This document shows positions 59,901 to 64,000 of a DNA stretch of 64,000 nt, in pieces. The notes beneath the pieces were generated by a model. That model ran no database searches. It had not been told where the DNA came from and saw nothing but the letters and a program-made list of their open reading frames with translations. The DNA is from Owenia fusiformis (lineage: Eukaryota > Annelida > Polychaeta > Sabellida > Oweniidae): NCBI GenBank assembly GCA_903813345.2, contig CAIIXF020000007.1, forward strand, positions 6,763,730 to 6,827,729, written 5' to 3'. Position 1 is the first letter of the stretch, and every line of letters begins with the position of its first letter. The position numbers and the translations under genes are program-made.

Positions 59901-61440
59901 AATTCTCCCAAATAATAAGAATGATAACCGTTTTTATAGAAAAATAATACATTTTTGTAAAAATCTTTAGTTTTCCTGGAATAAAGTATGCACTTTTGTG
60001 ATTTTTAGAAAATAGACATGAAAAGGAACGACATGAGCCAGAAATATTCTAAAATTGAAACAATTTTTTGTTTAGACTGCTCTGATTCTCTCTTTAACAT
60101 GAAAATGGAGAGCAAGTAAACTGGAACGATAAAAAATTGAATTCTATAGAATCTCTTAGATGAGTGGAGTGTATCTGGAAAAAATCATTTTTTGCAATGA
60201 TTGATTTTTCTTTGGAAAAGTGATGGGTAAATTAATACTAAACAAATGAAAGAATGAATAAATTGAACAATATACGATATACGCTTTTAAATAATTAATT
60301 TCACAGCGTTTTGAATTATTTAACGCGGGGACTTGCCAGCCTCAGGGACGTCCCAAGAAATATTTTAAATTTTATTGAAATAAAACAAAACAAAGATGTA
60401 CACATTTGAAAGAACATGTGTTTCAACAATATTACGACTATTCCAGATATTTATTCGTCAATGTTCATCATCGGAGTATGGGACGTCTGAATTTTTCAAT
60501 AACTTCGTATTGGACCAGAATTGGCTTAAAACAAAATTCCTACAAAGGACTGATTTAGCCATTGCCCAAGATGGGTTATTTTGTCCGAGAAGAAGCAGCT
60601 TTTAAGTTAATTGTGCGAAATTATTGTTATTTCTAAATGTAAAATCTCATGCTCTGGGGTCTTCCCAAAATTAAATCTCACCCCGTGCCTAAGGTTGCCA
60701 AACGTTTTGAGGGAAGTGTAACTTCACTTTGACATGTTTTTAGCGAAATGAGGCTCTCGTGTTCACCATAACAAAATTATATCTATTCATTTACTGCTCA
60801 TATATGATTAACATTAGTGATGTGAAGATAAATAACTATTTTAGTTGACTGTTAGTTTATTGCTGAGTTAATTTTTTGGATATATCACATTTGAAATCCA
60901 CTTTGGGCATATTTCCTGTGTAACATAATACACCATAACCTTGTAACCAAGGGGACAAGCTGACGACAATATCATACCTTTTGAGGTATGATAAAATCAC
61001 CATTCCTGTGTAACATAGCCTAGCCTAAAAGAACCCCTAAAACATGAACATATTTTGGTTTCAGCCTTTGCATTAAATATCTAGTATCAAAACATATTTT
61101 ATCAAATACCAGCAGTGTTTATGCCAGACAGGTCTACTGTATGTAAATGCAAAACTAAGCATTTCCTCATTATATAAACAGGTATACCTTCTGATGACCT
61201 CTGTGATATATCTATGAAAATTCACTTACCACAACATTGTCATTATACGTGGGTAAGTCACATGACTGGCTGGGACTAGCCTCACTGCGTAGTAATGACG
61301 AAGATAACTGCGATGGCGTATGGTTCACAGTGTCCCCTTTGTCTTGTCCCATCATTTTGGTTGGTGTGGGGGTATAAGCATTTCTGGCGTGTTCCCGTGG
61401 CTCTTTTTTCGAACCAGTCCGAGATAGAAAGCCGCCATCA
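26846..61440 (-). CDS. PTPN4: PTPN3/PTPN4 (Ptpmeg)-type protein tyrosine phosphatase, nine 3' exons (gene span in window)
   Basis: Non-receptor tyrosine phosphatase of the FERM-PDZ-PTP class, which acts at the membrane-cytoskeleton interface. The exons at 61230-61440, 44543-44638, 30110-30323, 29507-29664, 28955-29107, 28187-28462, 27749-27897, 27324-27459 and 26846-26929 have matching splice phases and give 491 in-frame codons before the stop. The order is a Ser/Thr-rich linker, one PDZ domain, and a PTP domain with the KNRY loop, the WPDHGVPDD acid loop, the [11 protein letters not shown] active-site loop and the Q-loop region QMRDQRAM. All catalytic residues are present. The FERM exons lie to the right of the window. 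The C-terminus ([15 protein letters not shown]) is like both vertebrate paralogues; invertebrates usually have one gene. The 14.2-kb intron between the PDZ exons holds an LTR retrotransposon in the same orientation. Confidence 0.95.
27324..27459 (-). CDS. PTPN4: PTPN4-like, P-loop exon
   Basis: 136 bp: the first base completes the Ser codon of the P-loop, then [20 protein letters not shown] and the Q-loop region ([15 protein letters not shown]) follow. With the preceding exon it restores the full HCxxGxxR(S/T) signature. It ends in phase 0 at GTAAGTTCAC. Confidence 0.96.
27749..27897 (-). CDS. PTPN4: PTPN4-like, WPD-loop exon
   Basis: 49 codons plus two bases. It carries [19 protein letters not shown]; the aspartate of WPD is the general acid. 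It ends within the active-site signature, at VHC plus the first two bases of the next Ser. The catalytic cysteine is therefore the last full codon. The donor GTAATAAA is weaker than the others in this gene but the phase fits exactly. Confidence 0.96.
27924..28178 (-). repeat. intronic minisatellite, unit about 26-28 bp, about nine copies
   Basis: Units of the form 'cccaccttaatgcaaaatcacaatt' repeat across almost the whole 289-bp intron between two PTP-domain exons. Variants include 'cccaccttgaggaaaattcacaagt' and 'cccagcttaatgtaataaaa'. The array leaves only about 10-25 bp next to each splice site. Confidence 0.8.
28187..28462 (-). CDS. PTPN4: PTPN4-like, central PTP domain exon
   Basis: 92 codons, phase 0. 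It starts [20 protein letters not shown] and includes [19 protein letters not shown] and [14 protein letters not shown]. These are the 'YIA.QGPLP.T..DFW.M.WE' and 'V.RGR.KC.QYWP' motifs of classical PTPs, arranged as in PTPN4. It is followed by a short intron (27898-28186) made almost entirely of a minisatellite. Confidence 0.96.
28955..29107 (-). CDS. PTPN4: PTPN4-like, PTP domain exon with KNRY loop
   Basis: 51 codons, phase 0 at both edges. It contains [15 protein letters not shown], the phosphotyrosine-recognition loop [16 protein letters not shown] and the DYINANYVN motif. These are the M1-M2 conserved motifs of classical PTPs. The acceptor GTTGTAG is right of 29107 and the donor GTAAGTATA begins at 28954. 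Confidence 0.96.
29507..29664 (-). CDS. PTPN4: PTPN4-like, PDZ-PTP connector exon
   Basis: 158 bp: two bases complete the split Val codon, followed by 52 codons, ending in phase 0 with GTATGTG as donor. It encodes an acidic linker ([16 protein letters not shown]) and then the N-terminal helix of the phosphatase domain ([16 protein letters not shown]), which matches the 'L...LESGT.L.QFE' helix of PTPN3/PTPN4. Confidence 0.92.
30110..30323 (-). CDS. PTPN4: PTPN4-like, second PDZ exon
   Basis: 71 codons plus one base. It encodes the remainder of the PDZ domain: [20 protein letters not shown], then [17 protein letters not shown] and [19 protein letters not shown]. It has the conserved NEGDQ..LINGRD core and the helix that lines the peptide groove. 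The acceptor is at 30324-30326 (GTTTGTAG) and the donor GTGAGTATT begins at 30109. It is 14.2 kb from the preceding exon, a gap that contains the LTR retrotransposon. Confidence 0.95.
34673..35048 (+). mobile_element. TACCCT-family MITE, copy B (longest copy)
   Basis: 376 bp, from TACCCTGCGTGCAGAGTC to GAATGCAAAGGGTA, flanked by a perfect 9-bp duplication TCATTCCTA (34664-34672 and 35049-35057). It contains promoter-like strings: a GC box in 'gccccgcccccacgacggg', TGACGTCA at 34897-34904, and 'catatatagaac' about 15 bp later. It has no transposase and is the best template for a family consensus. Confidence 0.9.
35579..36385 (-). repeat. 3' LTR of the Gmr1-like element
   Basis: 807 bp, TGTTACGTTCGAA...ATACTGTAACA on the plus strand. 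It matches the other LTR with a constant offset of 6,039 bp from first to last base, so there are no indels and I saw no substitutions. It contains an internal run of 'gataatccacaaatgttt' units at about 35810-35940. Confidence 0.93.
36386..36396 (-). other. polypurine tract of the Gmr1-like element
   Basis: On the element's sense strand, AAGGAGGGAGG directly abuts the 3' LTR (TGTTACAG), as required for second-strand priming. Confidence 0.8.
36483..37838 (-). CDS. Gmr1-like element ORF2: reverse transcriptase and RNase H
   Basis: 451 codons open. RT motifs in order are [15 protein letters not shown], the first catalytic Asp in SKFDLLKG (about residue 107), [15 protein letters not shown] and YIDD (167-170). 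LGHVV and the thumb region [10 protein letters not shown] follow. RNase H follows with Asp 316 (IQVDASD), Glu 355 (YSTIEKE) and Asp 384 (FTDHNP), ending near [10 protein letters not shown]. The frame overlaps ORF1 by 56 bp and lies in the +1 frame relative to it. The first ~18 residues are only the alternate reading of the ORF1 end, so the ATG at 37838 is probably not a real start. The YR.NPSK opening typical of RT follows directly. Confidence 0.9.
   Translation of the reverse strand: MSSLISSLMYRLRLRLLYKQHAYRVNPSKSEDLRAEVNYMLENDIIEKSNSPWSSPAFIVPKSNGGRRLVVNYIKVNRVTKTDSYPIPRIDDCIDKIGTAKYVSKFDLLKGFLGVPLTERAKQVSAFVTPDGLYQFKVMPFGMKNAPATFQRMMNGLLADLKNTGVYIDDVIVYSDTFDEHMCLLRKLFERISLANLTINLAKSEFCKATVEYLGHVVGQGQVKPVSAKVESITQLPAPTNKKELMRSLGMAGFYRKFCPNFSSIALPLTNLLGKNIKYVWSEQCHTAFDKIKAILSEEPVLVAPDFSKPFKIQVDASDVGMGAVLLQEKDGIDHPVCYYSKKFDKHQKNYSTIEKECLALLLSLQHFEVYVSAPVHAVTVFTDHNPLTFLHRMKNKNRRLLRWSLLLSEYNLDIRHIKGKDNLIADTLGFYSVCNYINIIVFDYCKQMLC
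37764..37792. repeat. perfect 13-bp stem, 3-nt loop hairpin at the ORF1/ORF2 junction
   Basis: The plus-strand arms TACTCTATAAGCA and TGCTTATAGAGTA are exact reverse complements separated by TGT. The hairpin covers the ORF1 stop codon (37783-37785) and the position where the frame must change to reach RT. Confidence 0.85.
37783..41505 (-). CDS. Gmr1-like element ORF1: Gag, protease and integrase
   Basis: 1,240 codons from the ATG at 41505 ([12 protein letters not shown]). Residues about 75-150 are a Glu/Lys/Gln-rich coiled coil. A capsid region follows at about 150-330, whose C-terminal part (about 245-330) resembles a SCAN domain (for example [18 protein letters not shown]). A CCHC knuckle ([14 protein letters not shown]) is at about 393-406 and a protease-like DTGAS at about 480. 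After a Ser-rich linker comes the integrase zinc finger (H...H, CRSCHTCQ at about 841-848). The core has Asp 878 (LIDCVGPL), Asp 937 (SDQGSNF) and Glu 973, giving the D-x35-E spacing, and a GPY-like module is near 1110 (FYGPYVV). The frame is intact to the hairpin at 37764-37792. Confidence 0.92.
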   Translation of the reverse strand: MSFEVETFLGSPSLEEFDSLKKTELLVLAKHVGLAVKTSYRKGAIKNILVPYLVAEEILPEEALKLTTEPTQHVDPIEFQQQLQMRELELKLQNERELRQKELQNEKEIRLREQEMQNEKEIREQEIQKEKEVELKRLEIEAQSKTDEHATMHQHFENRFDASKFLKFVPKFQEKNVDKYFTHFEKVAQSLDWPKSAWPVMLQSVFIGKASEIFASLSGEVCSDYDLVKNAILKAYELVPEAYRQKFRNAHKQSDQTHVEFAREQEQLFDRWLVSKDVSEEFKKLRELMLIEQFKNCVQYHIRTYLDEHKVETLSQAATLSDDYALTHKGSFIKGNPNFRGYQGNKPSYDSKPNQSSSSNASNKAKDQSNSSQNSSSKSDQSNSSGPKSNVTCNYCKKPGHLISECYRIKNRREMSGSAHSNGCATVPISRKPIVWDSYTHTEKSTHSDIMEDYKPFMSEGFVSLSSDDANSKPVKILRDTGASQTLLLEGVLPLSEESFTGTHILMQGIELGFTKVPLHRIHITSELVKGPVIVGVRPQLPVEGVALLLGNDLAGGKVSLDPIVSDQPCSIEDSVQEDSDIYPACAVTRAMAKKLADSGDLSVGDDFHSGFLSSLFDDECHSPLVKDDPYPILKANSSLKQPSVQAKQSSIEANSSLKKPIARGDSPSEQDHYFNAVSPALTSPDEVPSSSASVHEVSSPPCSEVTSSSSSEVSSSISDSDSLKNDPHSKPMLIYEQEHDPSLIDLHKRCLTIDEADKVPVCFYKKDGILMRTWRPPEASPEDDWAIVHQIVVPKSYHKEILSLAHDSSMAGHLGVTKTYHKILNHFYWPKLKQDVQEYCRSCHTCQMVGKPNQKIPTAPLHPIPAFDEPFSKVLIDCVGPLPKTKSGNQYLLTILCMATRFPEAIPLRNIKAKNIVKSLIKFFTLVGLPKDLQSDQGSNFMSGLFQQVMDTLGIKQCKSSAYHPESQGALERYHQTLKTMIRAFCFEYEKDWDEGIPLLLFATREAKQESLGFSPFELVFGHSVRGPLKLLKEKWLSETEKFNLLNYVTGFKERLSKACEIAKENLLKSQDKMKTWYDRKVKERSFQPGDKVLILLPLQTNPLQAKFYGPYVVDSKVNDLNYIVKTPDRRKETQLCHINMMKMYFEPDKEHGSIKPVVTLAPALVKETDLQDSDDITYTDLDYEDIKGLSRLKNSEVLSNLDHKLHHVTNDQKQQVTELIHEFTDIFSDVPTKTKTTL
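41595..41612 (-). other. primer-binding site, tRNA-Pro type
   Basis: Read on the element's sense strand, five bases inside the 5' LTR, the sequence is TGGGGGCTCGTCCGGGAG. Seventeen of 18 bases match the classical proline-tRNA primer site known from gammaretroviruses. This fixes the element's orientation. Confidence 0.85.
41618..42424 (-). repeat. 5' LTR of the Gmr1-like element
   Basis: 807 bp, apparently base-for-base the same as 35579-36385. On the sense strand it begins TGTTACAGTATTATATTC and ends TTCGAACGTAACA, followed by the primer site. Transcription signals should lie within it; none is obvious by eye. Confidence 0.93.
42715..42911. mobile_element. short element with GCCCGTAGCC terminal inverted repeats
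   Basis: About 197 bp. The left end is GCCCGTAGCCGGGATTTGCC and the right end reads, on the other strand, GACCCGTAGCCAGGGGGGTT. Both are followed by 'gggggttcg'. It is noncoding, and the same terminus occurs at 19915. It is a foldback-type non-autonomous element whose superfamily I cannot assign. Confidence 0.6.
44543..44638 (-). CDS. PTPN4: PTPN4-like, first PDZ exon
   Basis: 32 codons, phase 0 at both edges; acceptor TTTTTCAG just right of 44638 and donor GTGAGTG at 44542. It encodes the first PDZ strand and carboxylate loop, including [25 protein letters not shown](V/L)KG is the PTPN3/PTPN4 carboxylate-binding loop that receives C-terminal ligands. Both the linker exon at 61230 and the alternative exon at 51389 end in phase 0 and could join it. 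Confidence 0.93.
48928..48995 (+). repeat. short tandem repeat, unit about 20 bp
   Basis: Three to four copies of 'gacacatggtcttttattga' with small changes ('gacatgtggtctttaaatga', 'gacacatggcctataaag', 'gacacatggggtcta'). Confidence 0.6.
50743..50794 (+). repeat. 20-bp tandem repeat, about 2.5 copies
   Basis: The unit 'atcaaacaacacttgtatgt' occurs twice exactly, followed by a partial third copy 'atcaaacaacac'. Confidence 0.85.
51235..51314 (-). mobile_element. TACCCT-family MITE, copy E (80-bp remnant)
   Basis: Reverse orientation. It begins TACCCTTTCAATTC and contains 'ttcttgaaagagagcttcat', the complement of the conserved family 3' region, then ends abruptly. A perfect 9-bp duplication, CTTGCAATA, flanks it at 51226-51234 and 51315-51323. 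More than three quarters of the element is missing. Confidence 0.65.
51389..51949 (-). CDS. candidate alternative first exon of the PTPN4-like gene, or exon of an unknown nested gene
   Basis: 187 codons from the ATG at 51949 ([16 protein letters not shown]) to a consensus donor GTAAGTATG at 51388, ending in phase 0. The protein is basic, rich in Lys, Gln and Ala, and predicted helical. At least three consecutive 22-residue repeats have the form NHAKLIQQ(K/R)LAKAxQExL; examples are [28 protein letters not shown] and [14 protein letters not shown], with a looser copy before them. A basic tail follows ([19 protein letters not shown]). The phase fits the PDZ exon at 44638, which would give a FERM-less PDZ-phosphatase. 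An AG upstream of the ATG gives the wrong phase for the exon at 61230, so it behaves as a first exon rather than a cassette exon. I do not recognise the domain. Confidence 0.5.
56702..56822. mobile_element. hairpin MITE with GTAGTCTTGCT ends and poly-C/poly-G arms
   Basis: The left arm 'gtagtcttgcttaaaagacc' followed by a C run mirrors a G run followed by 'acagtctttgagcaagacta'. It is about 120 bp and noncoding. Single ends or small copies of the same motif lie near 11291, 44403-44423, 50193 and 50364. Confidence 0.5.
58581..58814 (+). mobile_element. TACCCT-family MITE, copy C (internally deleted)
   Basis: 234 bp, same ends as copy B (TACCCTGCGTGCAGAGTC ... GAATGCAAAGGGTA), flanked by a perfect 9-bp duplication AGAGATTTC (58572-58580, 58815-58823). 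About 140 bp of the interior, including the TGACGTCA and TATA-like strings, is missing relative to copy B. Outside the deletion the two copies are nearly identical. Confidence 0.9.
58931..59080 (+). repeat. direct repeat, left copy (150 bp)
   Basis: Starts TAGTGATGTGAAGATAAATA and ends GTAACCAAGGGGACAA. It matches 60815-60958 in the same orientation with few differences and small indels. Confidence 0.85.
60815..60958 (+). repeat. direct repeat, right copy (144 bp)
   Basis: Second copy of the 58931-59080 sequence, 1.9 kb away. The 1.7 kb between them starts with 'agtggcgtagccaggatttg' and contains an internal inverted segment (about 59181-59216 and 60689-60722). Confidence 0.85.
61230..61440 (-). 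CDS. PTPN4: PTPN4-like, linker exon between FERM and PDZ
   Basis: 211 bp: the first base completes a split codon, followed by 70 codons, ending in phase 0. The acceptor AG is at 61441-61442 (CTATTTCCAG read on the minus strand) and the donor GTAAGTGAA starts at 61229. The sequence is polar and Ser/Thr/Pro-rich (for example [16 protein letters not shown] and [16 protein letters not shown]), as expected for the unstructured stretch before the PDZ domain. Little is conserved here, so the assignment rests on splice sites, the phase match to the PDZ exon and its position. Confidence 0.75.
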
Positions 61441-62269
61441 CTGGAAATAGAAAAGAGAGATTATGTAGGTTTCAAACAAAATAAAGACAAGTATGTCCAA
61501 GCCCGTTTGCAATATTCATCTTATGGTGTTATGGGTCCACTCCAAATAGCAAATGCATTCTTTACATCCTCAAATTATCATATTATGTCAATGCCTATGA
61601 ATAAATAAATAACTTTTAAAATATACATCCATCTTTTGAGTGAATTCAAAGCCTATCCACAGTTTATGTTATATTAACACATGTGCATACATATAAAGAT
61701 AATGAATATAACATCATATGATCACACATAATCCGATATATACAATTAGGCTAACATGATGTAATTTAACATGGGATTAAATTAATTAATCATGGCACTT
61801 ACTCTATTTTTAATTGAATTATGAACATGTGTTACCATCCCACCAAATACATTAATGTTTAGCTGGTAAACCCAAAACCAAAACTCAAAAATTGGTCAAC
61901 CTAAATGACCTTCCAGGACTAAATTGAATTTCTATTCATCGTGCATATATAATTTCTATAAAATAAATTTGATACGAGGCCAATATGGTTAGAAATCATA
62001 TTGATAATGAAAATATTATATAATTCATATTCATATTATGCCAAATCTTTTCAAATGAATGAATTTAAATAAACATTCTATCCAATACTCTATTTTTCCA
62101 GGATCCAGACCACATCAAATTTTGATAATAAAACCTTATTTCTGGTATCAAAGACATATTTATCAGACTCAAGACCTGGTTTTACAGAATTCTAACAGTT
62201 TTTAACTGGAATCTGGCCCTCATTGATGCTTCCTTGGTAGTTTTACACTGAAGGCAGAGGTTAGTTCTT

Positions 62270-62322
62270 TAGGAGATGAATGTATCTTTTAAGAAGCTAA
62301 GTCAAACAAATGTGAAGCGTAC
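62270..62322 (+). repeat. possible fragment of the TACCCT MITE 3' end
   Basis: The string 'tatcttttaagaagctaagt' followed by 'caaacaaatgtgaagcgta' aligns with the family 3' terminus. No 5' end and no target duplication were found. Confidence 0.35.
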
Positions 62323-63531
62323 AAAAGTTAGTGAGCTTATAAGTTTAACGTAATGTTTATTTCCTCATACTCTTTTTAAAAGTTTGCTTTCTTTTCTTTA
62401 AAGAGAGCTTTATGAAATACTACTGGCCTCTAAGACTCAGGGTATGAACTTTCCTAAATCAAGACCTTAAATTTTCTTAAAAATTTCAAATGTTTCATAA
62501 AAATAATCAGTGAACCTACCTTTTCCTATCAACTGTCAACACAATATACAACTCGCTAACATACATCCAGATTTCTGTGATTTGTACAATATATTATGGT
62601 ATATAATGTAAATATGCTGGTTTTAAATCTTAGATAGATCACATCCAACTATTGCTGATTATAGCCTGATTTGTAGTTAAATATCTCAATTAGATAATCC
62701 TATAATATGATGAAACTATATGCTGGTATAGATCAAATCCAGAGACCTTTGTACATGTACTTTAATTCAATCATACTGCAGTTTTAAACAGGTTTTCCTA
62801 TTTAGTAATGTAAATATACTGGCTCATCCTTCTAAATTATAGTGTGTATTGAGCATGTTTCAATGGTAATCCAAGTTTAAAATGGTTCTCTTCCAACAAT
62901 GACTAAAGTTTGTCTGACCTTAACTTCTGGAGACGATATGTATTCAGAGCACAGTGTACTTTACTTAGAATCTTCCTCCTTATTCTATGAAACCATGAGT
63001 CTGTCTATAACGAAAATGATACTCCTTTGAGACAACTTCCTATTGCCCCTTAACGACTCATATTTCTTGAAATACTTATAAGAAAAAAGCTGTTTTAGAT
63101 AATCTGATTGTTCAGCAGTATAAGAGCACTTTGTATTCGTTTAAGAGTATTTACTTCATGTTATTTCCTTGTTAGGAACTCTTCCTCCTTTGGAATTGAG
63201 AAAATGTAAGGGCGAACCCAAGGATAAAATAACATAGTAGACATGGTTTAAAAATAAAATGCAGCATGGGAGATGAAATTTTCAAGAGGTAAAGAGTACA
63301 TACATATAGTATGCACTGTATGTTTTCTGCAGAAATGCGAGATATCATACATAAATGGAATGAATAAGCTAAACAGAGAGATACAGGAACATATTAAAAG
63401 CAAGGGTACCCAAGTACAAATTCTTGCAATAATTGTTGGTGAATAACAGAATTCTTACCTGACCAAGACCTGAAGACCCTATCTAAAATTTCAAATTCTT
63501 TTTTTATTTCTCTTATGTTTTTTCTACTTAG

Positions 63532-63605
63532 ATAACATGCTAGAGAAAGATCCCGATGCCAACGAGCCCCTCCCCGCAGTTGACGAAGGGGGACTTCAGA
63601 TGCAA
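63532..63605 (+). CDS. candidate 74-bp coding exon of an unidentified plus-strand gene
   Basis: A long pyrimidine tract ending CTACTTAG (63523-63531) is followed by 74 bp that are clearly richer in G+C than the surrounding intron, and then by GTGAGC at 63606. The open phase (two leading bases, then 24 codons) reads NMLEKDPDANEPLPAVDEGG, then LQMQ, an acidic, codon-like composition. A minus-strand frame is also open here but lacks a good acceptor. I do not recognise the protein. It would lie antisense to the PTPN4-like gene, so it may belong to a nested gene or be a chance splice-like sequence. Confidence 0.35.
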
Positions 63606-64000
63606 GTGAGCAATTAATCACAATAAACGTACAAGATACAAAATAAATTAATGAAATCCAGTGCTTTAATCAGTTCCTGCCTGACTGCTGACTATTCTGA
63701 GATATTTTGGAAGAGTGGGTCAGAAATATCTGAATAAAGTTCTGGCTCTGTATTATCTTATCGTAGGTCCATATTTGGGGCTATAAGACTGCAAGAATTT
63801 TTGAGATTATCAAAAAATACAATGGCCATATCTTGGTGAAACAAGGCATTAATATGCAAAATGTCACTACCTGCTATTTGTTACAGACACCAAACGCCTG
63901 ACACAAACCGCTGTCACAAAAGATGGAGACCATAACAATAAAGGTGGCCACATAAAAACAAGGAGTTGTGATTCCGTATTCCACTGAATAATTCATTGGA

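Larger units (their letters stand above)
44639..61229 (-). other. PTPN4: intron between linker and PDZ exons of the PTPN4-like gene (16.6 kb)
   Basis: Contains the candidate alternative exon at 51389-51949, two TACCCT-family MITEs (51235-51314, 58581-58814), a poly-C hairpin element (56702-56822), short tandem repeats (48928-48995, 50743-50794) and a 2-kb repeat structure (58931-60958). The rest is AT-rich with no supported gene. Confidence 0.65.

Noticed and set aside
63394-63621. Minus-strand 75-codon frame that could be another PTPN4 linker exon
   Set aside because: It has a donor-like GTAAG but no credible acceptor. The GC-rich part reads better as a plus-strand exon with a proper pyrimidine tract.

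Overview
The window reads as nuclear DNA of an invertebrate animal, probably marine. It is AT-rich, introns run to several kilobases, the splice sites are canonical GT-AG, and small transposon debris is abundant. Introns hold short ACATGTA-type motifs of a kind I associate with lophotrochozoan (mollusc-like) genomes, but I cannot fix the phylum. There are no bacterial operons, CRISPR arrays, rRNA genes or tRNA genes that I can support.

Three protein genes are recognisable by exon-by-exon translation with matching splice phases. (1) On the minus strand, the first two coding exons of an EPB41L5/Yurt-type FERM protein (16510-16650 and 498-602) are separated by a 15.9-kb intron; the rest of the gene lies to the left of the window. 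(2) On the plus strand, head-to-head with it, is a complete two-coding-exon TMEM177 gene (19723-19908 and 20322-21104, 322 residues). (3) On the minus strand, nine 3' exons of a PTPN3/PTPN4 (Ptpmeg)-type tyrosine phosphatase (61440 down to 26846) encode the linker, the PDZ domain and the whole catalytic domain to the stop codon; its FERM exons lie to the right of the window. In human 2q14.2, TMEM177, PTPN4 and EPB41L5 are also neighbours, so this looks like ancient microsynteny with TMEM177 moved and flipped.

The 14.2-kb intron between the two PDZ exons holds a complete LTR retrotransposon (35579-42424, minus strand). It has apparently identical 807-bp LTRs, a 4-bp target duplication, a tRNA-Pro type primer site and a polypurine tract. 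Integrase lies before reverse transcriptase, the Ty1/copia-like order that marks Gmr1-type Ty3/gypsy elements. Its Gag carries a region resembling the vertebrate SCAN domain. A perfect 13-bp hairpin sits at the junction between its two reading frames.

A second theme is a MITE family with TACCCT/AGGGTA ends and 9-bp target duplications. Five copies in both orientations (1210, 7211, 34673, 51235, 58581) range from 376 bp down to an 80-bp remnant. Other repeats are a 1-kb element with about 300-bp inverted ends beside TMEM177, pogo-like MITEs, several hairpin elements and minisatellites. One minisatellite fills a PTPN4 intron and another runs into the PTPN4 stop codon.

Two candidate exons are not explained by the known genes. 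A 187-codon repeat-rich exon at 51389-51949 (minus) has a strong donor in phase with the PDZ exon and could start a FERM-less PTPN4 isoform. A GC-rich 74-bp plus-strand exon candidate lies at 63532-63605.
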